In this document: piece by piece, positions 1 through 12,300 of the stretch
Numbering within the stretch: the stretch's first letter is position 1
How the letters are laid out: every line of letters begins with the position of its first letter
Assembly: GCA_002633025.1 (NCBI GenBank)
Contig: NMRB01002090.1
Location: forward strand, 50,758 to 114,757
Reading direction: 5' to 3'
Source of the DNA: Notospermus geniculatus
Taxonomy: Eukaryota; Nemertea; Pilidiophora; Heteronemertea; Lineidae
DNA length: 64,000 nucleotides
Made by a program: the position numbers and the translations under genes
The notes under the pieces: model-generated
Told to the model about the DNA's origin: nothing
What the model saw: the letters and a program-made list of their open reading frames with translations, nothing else
Databases searched by the model: none

Positions 1-302
1 AGTAGTCAAACAATCTTCGAACCCAAACAGTTTTATGTTATGCAAGGGGTCACATAAAGGAGATACAAGTAAAGAATATGAAATAGAAATAAAACCGTGT
101 TTCTAAGGTGAAAGACATTGCTTCCTACCAGATTCGAACCCACGGACCCTGAAGGGGTCCAGACCCAGAAGATGATGTCTCTAGACTTTCCTATACAAAA
201 GTGAGATACAACACTGCGAAAGTTTCACAGCATCCCCTCCCAAGTTGATTTAATGTGGGCTTATCCTGTTCGATAGAAACTAAACCATTGTTCTTGTTAC
301 AG
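1..302 (+). other. ARNT intron, left edge
   Basis: Tail of the intron before the first visible ARNT exon, ending in a normal pyrimidine-rich AG acceptor. On the minus strand near 128-142 there is one box-B-like word (GGTTCGAATCTGG), possibly a decayed tRNA-derived SINE; no box A is clear. Confidence 0.4.
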
Positions 303-382
303 GGACGGGGAACACTGGTGCCGATGGAACATACAAGCCCTCGTTCTTGACAGATCAGGAATTGAAGCATCTAATCTTGGAG
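303..382 (+). CDS. ARNT: ARNT exon a: pre-PAS-A segment
   Basis: Phase 2 start (two bases complete a split codon), then [20 protein letters not shown] and KHLILE, the segment joining the bHLH to PAS-A. The donor is GAG|gtaggc, phase 0. It matches the vertebrate block with [17 protein letters not shown]. Confidence 0.95.
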
Positions 383-3300
383 GTAGGCTATTCTCAGGGC
401 CGGATCGAGGATTCACAGAAAGGGGGGGGCGCAGCTCGACAGAGTTGGTGAGCACTGAAAAAGTGAAGCCAAAATGGGGGGGGGGTCTGGTCCCAGAAAA
501 ATTTGACAATTTAAGTGCTTTTAGATGCATTTTCCTGGCATCTGAGAGCAAAATACAAGAATTTTTATGTGATTAAATTTTTCTTGCTAAAATAAATCAT
601 TGGTCTGCCAAAAATAGGGGGGGCGTACGCACCTACGCCCTCCCCTGGGTCCGGCCCTGATTCTCTACTAGTGCACCGGTAACTTGGAGCTTGAAGGTCC
701 TGGACTTTTTCAAAGCGTTTGACTGTCAATTTTAATTTTAAGTCAGCTGCGCTTGTCGCTAAAAGATGGCAGCAAAGTTGTAGCGGACCAATACAGTATA
801 AAATTCTCCTGATTGTGGCTCAGTCAACCATGAATGGATCTGCTCGGCATTGAAGTGGAGCATAGTGACAGTGACCCCTATTGGTCCAGACTGACAGCTC
901 CTTTTAGTCGGGGTGTTACTTCATCATGATAGACATCCTGCGAAAGTCGGCCATGACAATTCAAAAGGGGTAAATAAACCTTGGCCTGGTGCATTTGTAC
1001 AGTTTGCTCCTGTGCTGGTGGTCTGTACAATGCACTAGGTCTAGGTTTGTTTACCCCTTCTGACCTGTCATGGCCAACTTACGCGGGATGTCTATGCTGC
1101 CTTCAGATGACACACAAACGCCCACACACACATGGGGAGCCACGGTGGTGTAGTGGTTCGGCTCTCCGACTAGCGGTCAAAGGATCCCGGGTACGAATCC
1201 CGCTGTGGTGTGAGACTTTGGGCAAGTGTCTTTGCCTTACTGGCCTCTCTCCATCCAGGTGTATAAATGGGTACTGGTCGGAAATGCTCAGACTGTAGAG
1301 CAGGATAGGTTTCAGGGTTAGAAGTGTTAAGTCGGATGAGAACCTCTACCGTTGTTGATATCAGACTATAAACCCAAATTTTAACTTTAACGTGCGTAAG
1401 TCAAAGTACCACACTGCATTATATAAAAAAATTACTTGTTTCTCTGATTTCTCTATTACTTGTAATTTGATTACTCTGATTACTTGTTTGATAATTACTT
1501 GTTTCTGTTTTGTTTCACAGTCCCTGCACCAATGTGATTCACACTCATGCAACAACGAAAGACTTAGGCCGGCTTTCCTTTGGAGCATTTCTGCACGCGG
1601 AATTCTGTGCTGAAAAGTCACCCCAATTCATTTTCATTTAGGCGTTTCCATGAACACGTTTCGGCAATCGCGAGACAAGTGCGCAAGGACTGACTTTTTT
1701 TTAGCTCACCCGTGAGCTATAGTCGTCAGTCAGCGTCCGTCGTCCGTCGTCGTCGTCGTCGTCCGTCGTCGTCGTCCGTTAGCAGGGCACGTTTCGTAAC
1801 CGCTGGAGCTATTGATCTGAAACTTGGTACATATATACCCCTAGGTCATATGACCTATGACACCAAGTTTCGGTCCGATTCGATTCTTGGCTTGGCCTCC
1901 AGGTGGCCAAAACCAAAAACACAAAAAGTGCAATAACTCCTTAACTAATGACTGGATCATCTCCAAATTTTTATCATAGGTGTATCTAATTAGGATACAT
2001 AACATATGTAACGGGTTTTTGGTTTGACCTACTTTTCAAGGTCACAGAGGTCAAAGTTCGATAAAAGTAACGAACCTGCCGCAGTTCTTAATTATTTCAC
2101 CGAGAGTCTTCATATCTTGCATAAACGTGTATTAGAGGGGTACCTTCAAAAATACCGAGTTTCGGCCCGATCGGACATCCAATATGGCCGCCAGGTGGCG
2201 TAACCTGAAAATCATCCAAGTGCTATAACTCAGGAACGGCTTGACCCAGATTGCTCAAACTTGATATTTACCTCCCTCTTGATGACCTTTACAAGCACGT
2301 CAAATTTCGGCCTGATTAAACTTCCAATATGGCCGCCAGGTGGCGTAGCCCGTAAGTCATCAAATGTGCTATAACTCAGGAACGACTTGACCCAGAGCGC
2401 TCAAATGTGCCATGTGGCTCCCTCTAGATGACCTTTATGTGCATGTGAAGTTTTGGCCCAATCGGACATCCAATATGGCCGCCAGGTGGCATAACCCCAA
2501 AATCATTGAAGTCCTGCAACTTGGGAATGACTTGACCCAGATTGCTCATAACTGACATGCACCTCTCTCTGTCATTACACTGTTCAAACGGGTGAGCACA
2601 TGGTCCATGGACCATTTCATTCTCGTGAGCGAGAGGCCCGTGCGCAGAAAAAAAGTCGATCTCGAATCGACTTTTTTCCATGCACTGGACAACTCGCACG
2701 CTGAATGGGCCCTGACGACATCAAAACTAAGGGTTTGCCAACCTTGACCGTGTCAAAATGGATGCCAGATATTGACACCCTGGTGGCTTACATGTATTTC
2801 TATAGAAGGTAGAGAAACTGAGGCCACAAAATAAAATATATTCTGGAAACAATTCCTCCGGGGAACACGACCACAGTACCAATTCCACGAAACACACGTG
2901 TACCGAAACGCTTCAATGGAAAAAGGTCACGAAACTTGCAGGCATCTCGCTTGCATCCACGCATGTGACTCGCGCACTGAAACACTCCAATGGCAAGCCG
3001 ACCTTAACCCTTTCACTGTCGAGTTTCCCAGACAAGTTGTACGCTACACTGCTGAGTTTCCAGTCCTCCGTTCTCAGAAAATCCCCTAATTTCAATTGGG
3101 GCGCCGTCTGTGAATAGCCAAACTAACTGGATATACCTTCTGCATAGGGCAACGATGGTCACCTACAGTAGTCGCCAGAGGGGGCAACGATCATCATCTA
3201 CGACAGTGAAAGCGTTAAACAGAAGTTACCTCTTCTGAAGTTCGTCTGTGGACAGATTTATATCCCAGGTATAATTTCAGGCAGCAGACGGGTTCCTGTT

Positions 3301-6300
3301 CGTTGTTCAGTGTGACTCGGGTCGGATCATCTACGTGTCGGATTCTGTCCTCCCCGTGCTTCATCAGTCGCAGAATGAATGGTTCCAGCGCACGCTGTAT
3401 GAAATGGTCCACCCGGACGACGTGGAGAAGATTCGGGAGCAGTTATCGACGGCGGAGTCCTCGAATACTGGTCGTATTCTTGATCTGAAGAGTAAGTTGT
3501 AAACCTACCTATCATGGGTTTGGTTGTCCTGAACAGTACAGGGCTTGAAAATTCCACTAGTCTGCCCCCATGCTAGCCTGACCGACTGCCAGAATTTCGC
3601 CAACTTTTTTTTTCTTTGCTTCACAACCTTACCTGGAGGTTCCAAAACTCCTTACAAACCTCGGCAACTCCCGCTCATGAATACTGCTTATACATATAGG
3701 GTCCTAGTATAGCACAATGTGTAAATGTCGTCTAAACCAGTGTACCCAGGTTACAGGGTTAGGATGGTTAGCGGTGACGGTTAGGGTCAGGACTAGGTTT
3801 AGAATTAGGGGAGGGGTCAGTGACAAGGGTTGAGGGTTAGGGTTTGGGTTAGGGGCTTGGGCTAGGAATTAGCGTGTAGGATCAGGACTGGACAACATTC
3901 ACCCATTCAGCCCTAGTATAAGCTGGTGCAGAAATTCCTGATTCATAAATTGTTTTTTTCAGCTGGCACTGTGAAAAAAGAGGGCCATCAATGTAAGTAC
4001 ATAGTCCTTCTATGTTCAAATGTACAGAATCTTCACCCAACCGTTCTTACATGGCAACTACTATTAAAGTACTGAGCCATCTGAAATCTAACTGTGATTC
4101 TAACGCAATGGCCCATGTGAAAATGGCCTGTTTCCAGCCTCTATAGCCGCGTTTACACTGCCAAAAATCAAGTTTTATGGTACGGCAAAAAAAGTGGCAG
4201 TGTAAACCTACCAAGCATACCCAGTGCGGAGCAGAAGTGAACCGTATCAAGACCCACAGAAGGAGGTGGTCTCAGCCCGGACCGAGTGCAGTGTAAACTG
4301 ACGCAAGCCAAACTGAACCGAGTCCACTTTCCTGGGACAGTATTGAGCATGTGCAGGGTTCGCCCTTGCGTCACTCACTGGAAAACTAGGCATGCATTCC
4401 GTGGGAGTTTCTTACCTCCACTGAATGGAGAGCGACGCTTCAGGGACATTGCGCGTGACTCACCGCGGCAGTACAAACAGTACAAATGAAGTGGACCTGG
4501 TCCGGTCCGAGTACGGTTCACTTCAACTGGACCAAAATGTTTGGCAGTGTAAATGCGGCTTAATATGAGACTAAAACTTCCGCCTTCAGACCACAGGATA
4601 AATTTCTGTTTCTGTACGTGACCATTTGCAACTTCCTTTTTCCAGCTTCCATGAGACTGTGCATGGGATCACGCCGTGGATTCATCTGCCGCATGAAGAT
4701 GGGCAACGTTCCCATAGAGTCATTAACGACAAATCACCCCGTGCGAGTCCGCCATCGAAACACTCTTGGCACATCCCGAGATGGACAACAATATGCCGTC
4801 ATCCACGTTACCGGTTATATTAAGAATTGGCCTCCATCTGGTAAGAAATATGCCGGTAAGGTCATCCATGATAGTTAAAAAATATATAAAAATATGGTTG
4901 TCCGGAGGGACTTTACTGGGGATTTGATAATCTCAGATTTGGTGGAAGTCATTGACCTAGCCTGGCATTCGGCTGTAGTGGTAGTCATTGACCATGTGTA
5001 TTTGGCTGTAGTGGTAGTCATTGACCATGTGTATTTGGCTGTAGTGGTAGTCATTGACCATGTGTATTTGGCTGTGGTGGTCGTCATTCATGTCAATGAC
5101 CATATGTATAGGATTCAGCTGTGGTGGGGTGGTAGTCATTGACCATGTGTATAGGATGTGGTGGAGGTCACTGACCGTGTGTATTCGGCTGTGGTGGTAG
5201 TCATTCATGTCATTGACCATGTGCATAGGATGTGGTGCTAGTCATTGACCATGTGCATAGGATGTGGTGGTGGTCATTGACCATGAGTATTCGGCTTAGG
5301 TGATAGTCATTGAGCATATCTAGCTGTGGTGGTTATCCGGACCACTTGCGTATGAGGATGTAGTGATTTGTGTGTATTGGGATGTAGTCATTGACCACGT
5401 GTATTAGGATATGGTAATGGTAATTGACTGCTTTGTATTAGAGTGGTGGTATTTGATGACAATAGTATATCATTTGCATGTCATGGTAGTCGTTGACCAC
5501 TTATGTATGTGAAGATGGTGGAAGTCGTGATCAGTTGTAACCATTAGGCTTCCCTTACATAGAAGTATACGGTATACGAAAAGGCCAGTTAACAAAGGCT
5601 TCCCGAGGATTCACAACCGTGAAGCCATTGTTAACCGGCATTTTCGTATACCGTATACTTCGATGTAAAGGAAGCCTTAGGCCCCTATAACATAGAGCTA
5701 TATGCTATTTGGTATTCACTATTCGGTATACGATATACTATTTGGAAAAAGTTGGACATTGACGAATCGAATTATAAGCGAATAGCGTGCCCTTAGAATA
5801 GTTTAGTCTTATGCAAACCACTCATTGAAATAACCTTGCTCGATTCACACTATACGTGTGCCCTACGAAACGTGCCTAGAATACCGAATAGCGTATAGCT
5901 CTATATAATAGTGGCCTTATGGTTGGCCGTCATTGACTGCATGAATTAGGTTGTGATGGTGTTCTGTGGCCTGCTGCCAAAATATTGTTTGATAATACAT
6001 AATTTATTTACCCATTTTTACAGGTGTTCAGGTAGATCGCGATTCCGATGATTCCGGTAGCCACTGTTGTCTTGTTGGTATAGGCCGTCTCCAGGTCACA
6101 AGTACGCCGAACACGAGTGATCTGGGCTCTTCGTCACCCAATGAGTTTATCAGTCGGCACAATCAGGAAGGGAAGTTCACATTCGTCGATCAGAGGTGAG
6201 TAGGATTTGGTGTGGTCTTCTTGCAAAGTGTAACTTGAAATCATTCGTTTTAAAGGGAGTTAGTCACGGCAGTCAGAAATGATACTAAAAATAATTTTTT

Positions 6301-9300
6301 GGCCCATGAAATTCACAATAATTTCAAAATTACAAATTTAGCAGATTACATCACTAGATAAGCCTAGATTTGCAGTTCAGCGGTTCTAAATGCTATTCGA
6401 AGGCAGCAAAGCCACCGCAGTTGCACAAATACATTGTATGCTCTTAGTGGGCAATAAATTATTGATGTGAGTGGTGTAATTGATTCAAGATGGCAGCATT
6501 TGATTCTCTATTCAGACACCTTGACTGGCATGACCGTTCACTTTAATTCATTTCAACATGATGTTGATGTTGTCCTTCAATAGAAACTTCTCCGTATTTG
6601 GACTTACTTGGAGTCTGAATACGGAAGCTGAGGGCATCTGAATTCGGACGCCTTAAAACTTGATTACATCAGAAGGTTCGGTATAACAAGAGGCTAATGC
6701 ATTAGATGTGGCTGACTTCCGCTGAGAAACCAAGAATTACTAACAAATGCCACCTGCACCACAACAAATACCATTGTGAAATGAGAGAGGAGTATGCTGC
6801 TAAAATGTGATGTCTTCGAAAAACTCTTGGGGCCGTATTCATAAAGGGTGTTTAAGAATTAGATGCATGTAACTTCACTAAGTCCACACACTTCCACCAT
6901 GCATTTGACAACATTACATGCGTATAAGCCTTAAATACCCTTTATGAATATGGCCCTTCCATTTCTCATATCCAGATTTTCATTTCACGTTTTTGGCGTC
7001 CGAATTCACAAGCCTTCACAGTTTCTGAATTAAGACTCAGAGTCTGAAATCAGAAGCACTGCATGTGCTAAATCAGAAATGTTTCTTTTAAACGACATTT
7101 CCGGGACTGATTGGTGCACTTGATTTATGTCAAACTTTGTGTTATGTGGGAAGGTACCCGGCCTTATGCCCATGAATAATTTAAACAATGTAATGTAAGA
7201 TGTATGTTCTTCAGGGTGACCACGCTCCTCGGCTATCAGACGCAAGATCTTCTGGGTCATTTGAATGTGGAGTTTGTCCATCCAGACGACCAGACGTTGC
7301 TGAAGGAGACATTCCAAGATGGTAAGATTATGTACAGATAAAAGGCACAGACGCGGATCCAAAGGAGGGGGCCCACCCAGCGCACGCCTTCCTTTTGGCC
7401 AACAAATCTGTAATAAAAATCGACCGTGAAATTCTGGAACTTGGCGCAAATTTCAATGTTCCTGGCACAGTGTGCCCCCTCTTTTCCAAAATCCTGGATC
7501 CGCCCCTGATCCGCCCACTATGTACCGATGAAGTTTCGACCAAAATGTTTATGGTTCTGTATCACCTGGCACAATATGTGGCTTGGCCTAATGCTGCATT
7601 AACAAATCTTGGCTGAATGTTATAATATTTTGAACTTCCTAAGCAAGAACTGTGTGGTGTGGGTATTTCAGGGACAGGTCCAAGTTTCAGACTAGAGAAA
7701 GAGGCAGCCCACCCAACCCTTCCACAATAAAAATTTATGGTGATTTGGGATGATTGTTTTGCAAAATTTCCGAAGATCTGATGAGTAAATTTCACAGATT
7801 TTTGCTGAAAAAGATCGGCCCAGGGCCAATGAGCCCTTCTCTCCTCACCCCTTCCAGATTCATCAGTGGGTATGTACTCAGAATACATCAGCCTCCATTG
7901 TGGCGCTGTTGACAGCTGAGCTCAGCGGAAGTTGCGACGGTTCCCTGGATATTTTTTTCATGCCAGTGCTTGTATTCCAGTGATTGCCAAGAAGGGACAG
8001 GTAGTGACGATAGTGTACCGTTTCCGTGCTAAGAATCGCGAGTGGGTCTACCTGAGGACGAGCAGTTTTAGCTTCCAGAACCCCTACACAGATGACATCG
8101 AGTATATAGTTTGCACAAATTCACTGAATAAGTAAGTCAAACTTGTTGGTTCTCTTTAGCTCACGGACATAAAATGGCACGCAAAGATGATCTCACTGAG
8201 ATATCTGTATGTTTGCTACATGTACCAGCTTTAACAGGGTTTAAGACTAGTTAAGCTTGCATGTTGTGTAAATACGCAAATATTTTTGGGAAATTTTAGT
8301 GAAAAACGCAAGTGAAATCGTGCACAAAACATAACATACACATGCCAAAAAAGCCCCAGATGCAGACCCTACACACTATGAAAATGATATGATCCGTCAA
8401 ATACGCAAGCAGTTGAAAACTATCCGTTTAAAAGTGTACAAAAAGTTCCACATCAGCATGCAGGATGTGATCAATCTCCGCCATTTGCAATGGCGGATAC
8501 TGGACGTGATTCGATCACTGGGGAGCGACCCCATCATCTGGGATCAGCACGCTGTCGCCGACACACGACACATTTGTTCACATAGTTTCTGACCAGATTC
8601 AGAGCTCCAGTAATCCAGTATCGTTGTTGTAATGAAGCGAGCAACAATTACTGAGGCCCTGCATGGAGGTTCCGCTTATGCTCAGCATCAAGAATCATAG
8701 TGGTTAATGCGTGCTTGCGGGGTAGTAAGATCGGATGCCGTTTATCAAACGAAAATCATGAGGACTGTCCTAACCTGCCACCAACGTGCAAGACGCCATC
8801 GCTGTCTATGACTTAATACGGGTTTTGCTGTGATGGGTCAAATATGTGCTTGTCACCTTTCTTCCTGTTGGTTTGATTCTCATTTGGACATCCACTTCAC
8901 AAGAGGGCAGTTGTTTGGCTGTCTGGTAAAACCCGTCGGAAGTCGCTGAATGATCAACAGGGGCTATCAGATTGACTGTGCATTGAACTGCAACTGTTCA
9001 GCTGTTACATAGTACATTTCAGCTATTGAAATGTGCGGGTTCACCAACATGACCAAGGCCATTAACACTTTATTTCCTCAAACGCGACATCGACGGGTTT
9101 TCCTAGACCGCCTCACAGTTATCTTGACAATGAGGTTGGATCAAAGGAAGTTGATTCCCTCTTGTCAATAGGACAAGAAATTGCTGCAGATTATACACGC
9201 GTATTGACAATTATTTGATGTAAAAACTTCCAGGTCAGTGTGTATTTATTAAAAAAATTGTGTCTTCCAGGAGCAGTAATCAACAGGGAGTCATTGAGCA

Positions 9301-12300
9301 CGGGCCAGAGGCTCACGCTCTTGGGGCGCAATTCCCAGCAGGTCGACCGCTTGGAGCAGACGCCAGTGCCGACTCACGGTATGCTGAGATGTATCGCTCT
9401 GCCATGAACAGAGCGCCAGTCGTTACACAAGGTGAGTTGATGGGTTGCGTCATCCCAAATAACCTGATCAAAATTTCATTCCCATCTCGTAAAAATTATT
9501 GTGTAGGAGACCTAAGTGACTAATATGTGACCCGTTCTGGCAAAAGCAGTCACAGGTTGCTCTTACCTTGGCAAGTTGAGACCAAATGTGAGGCAGTCTA
9601 GGAAAACCAGTCGGATGTCGCGTTTGAGGAAAGTGTTAATGGCCTTAGTGAACCAGCACATTTCAATAGCTGAAATGTACTTCGTAACAGGTAAAGAGTA
9701 ACAGAGCAATGCACAGGCAATCTGATAGCCCTTGTTGATCATTCAGCGACACCCAACGGGTTTTCTGAGACCGCCTCACAACTGGAGATGGCAGTGAGGC
9801 AGTTTCTCCAAAACACATGTAAATGTTTCAAAATGAAGTTCAGTCAACATAGAGTGTACTTGATCTGGGGCCTGTTTCATAAAGTGACTTTAAAGCCCCA
9901 CAGTATTGAATTTTTTTACGATATCTTCAAAATGTTAGGAGAGTGCACAAAGAGGTCTCATAGCCTTGTGAAGGTCCCAAAAATGCTTGTCTGATACGTA
10001 CTTCAGAGAATCAAGGCCTAGTTTTCAGCACACATTAGAAAAAACGACAGGGAGAGCTCTAATGTATTCAGATGGAGCCCAGTACATTTTACACTACGGC
10101 TGACGTCGTGCACTGACGTCAAGAATCGCGGCGATGATTTGCGTTTTTAGCCCGCTTGGCCGCAAGGCCCAGCAGGGCTTATGCTGTGGTTGGGGTCGTT
10201 GAGTGGTGGTCTGTCGTGCGTCAGTCCGTACGGCGGTCCGTACGTTGTTACGGCGGTACGGCGGTACGTCCGTAAACTTTTGGCTCGTTAGCGCTCTAGC
10301 GCCTTTATTTTTTGAAGAATCTTTTTTAGCTCACCGGGGTGAGCTATTACGATGGTGAAGCGTCCGTCGTCGTCCGGCGTCGTCGTCGTCGTGTTCCGTT
10401 AGCAGGGCACGTTTCGTAACCGCTGGGGCTATGGATCTGAAACTTGGTACATACATAGCCCTAGGTCAGATGACCCATGACACCAAGTTGCGGTCCGATT
10501 CGATTGTTGGCTTGGCCACCAGGTGGCCAAAACCAAAAACACAAAAAGTGCAATAACTCCTGAACTAATGACTGGATCATCTCCAAATTTTTATCATAGG
10601 TGTATCTAATGAGGATACATGACATATATAACGAGTTTTTGATTTGACCTACTTTTCAAGGTCACAGAGGTCAAAGTTCGACAAAAGTGACGAACCTCTC
10701 ACAGTTTGTTATTATTTCACCGAGCGACTTCATATTTTGCATAAACATGCATTGGAGGGGTACCTTTAAAAATACCAAGTTTCGGCCCGATTGGACATCC
10801 AGTATGGCCGCCAGGTGGCGTAACCTGAAAATCAAGTAAGTGCTATTACTCAGGAACGGCTTGACGCAGAGGGCTCAAATTTGATATTTACCTCCATCTA
10901 GATGACCTTTACATGCACGTCAAATTTCAGCCTGATTTGACTTCAAACATGGCCACCAGGTGGCGTAACCCAAAAATCATCAAAGTGCTGTAACTCAGGA
11001 ACGCCTTAACCCAAAGCGCTCCAATGTGCTATGTGGACCTCTGCAGATGACCTTTATGACCATGTGAAGTTTCGGCCCGATCGGACATCCAATATGGCCG
11101 CCAGGTGGCGTAACCCGAAAATCATCAAAGTGCTGTATTAACTCAGGAACGACTTGACCCAAAGCACTCCAATGTGCTATGTGGTCCCCTGCAGATGACC
11201 TTTATGTGCATGTGAAGTTCCGGCCCGATCGAACATACAGTATGGCGCCAGGTGGCATAACCCAAAAATCATCAAAGTCCTAGCTGGGAGTGCATGACTT
11301 GACCGAGATTGCTCATACCACTGATATGTACCTCCCTCTGTCATTAGACTATTATGTCCAACCCGGTGAGCACATGGTCCATGGACCATTTCATTATCTT
11401 TGGTGGGTGTATATATGGGCCTAAGATCTAGATCGAGTTCGATTTTGACCACGGTTGGATTCCTATTTTGGCCTCCAGGGGGCGTTTTGTGAAAAATTTC
11501 AAAGGGCTGTATTTTGATAATGGTTTGAACTATCATGTTGAAACTTTGTACACATGTACCTCTAAGTTACAGCAACCTACAGACAAAATTTTCGCGAAGT
11601 CTGATTCTTGACTTGGCCGCTAGGGGGCCAAAACCAAAATCACTGAAAGTACTGTTTCTCCCTTCCCATGTCTCGTTGTGCGCTGAATCGAGGAACGAAA
11701 GGAAAACGTGAAGCGTGGCGCGTGAAAAGTGTAAACGTGAACTCTATGGAACTGGAGCCTGAGAGAAAGGTGGGGTTGAATGGGTCAGTTGGTTATCTGC
11801 CTATTTTTCTTTCAAGGTCAACAAGTTTACAACTACAACAGACCAAAGTATCAGACATCGAATGTTCCTGCCTCGACGGGTTCTGTCTTGTCTAACATGA
11901 TGACCAATCGGAACCCGAGTCCTGGTCAGGGGAACAACCCCTACCCCCAGGGCTCTTATCATCAACAACAGGTAAGTTTATACCTCATCCAGTTACCTAT
12001 TCCTACTGACCTGTTAAGCCTAGCATTCATCACACTTGCGACTGGAGACAACTAATCTGATCAGTCACTGGTGATGTACGCGCTGCGCGCACATTGCAAA
12101 TTCAGCAACTCAGTAAAACTAGGAGGATCTAATCAGTTGTCATGTCCAGACCACGTATACATCGCACTTGTGACTGGCAGCAACTCGGGTAACATCCGGG
12201 TCGTTGAGACTCGACAAGACTAGTATAGGTTTTGTTCCGAAAACTGGCACTGATCAGTTGCAAGCCTGCGTACATCACGACTGAACGACACTGGGTACAA

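Noticed and set aside
1131-1215. A functional tRNA gene
   Set aside because: Box A and B are present but the arms do not pair properly and a SINE body follows.
4894-5226. Repeat-encoded proteins from the 33-bp minisatellite on either strand
   Set aside because: Open frames follow from a period divisible by three inside an intron.
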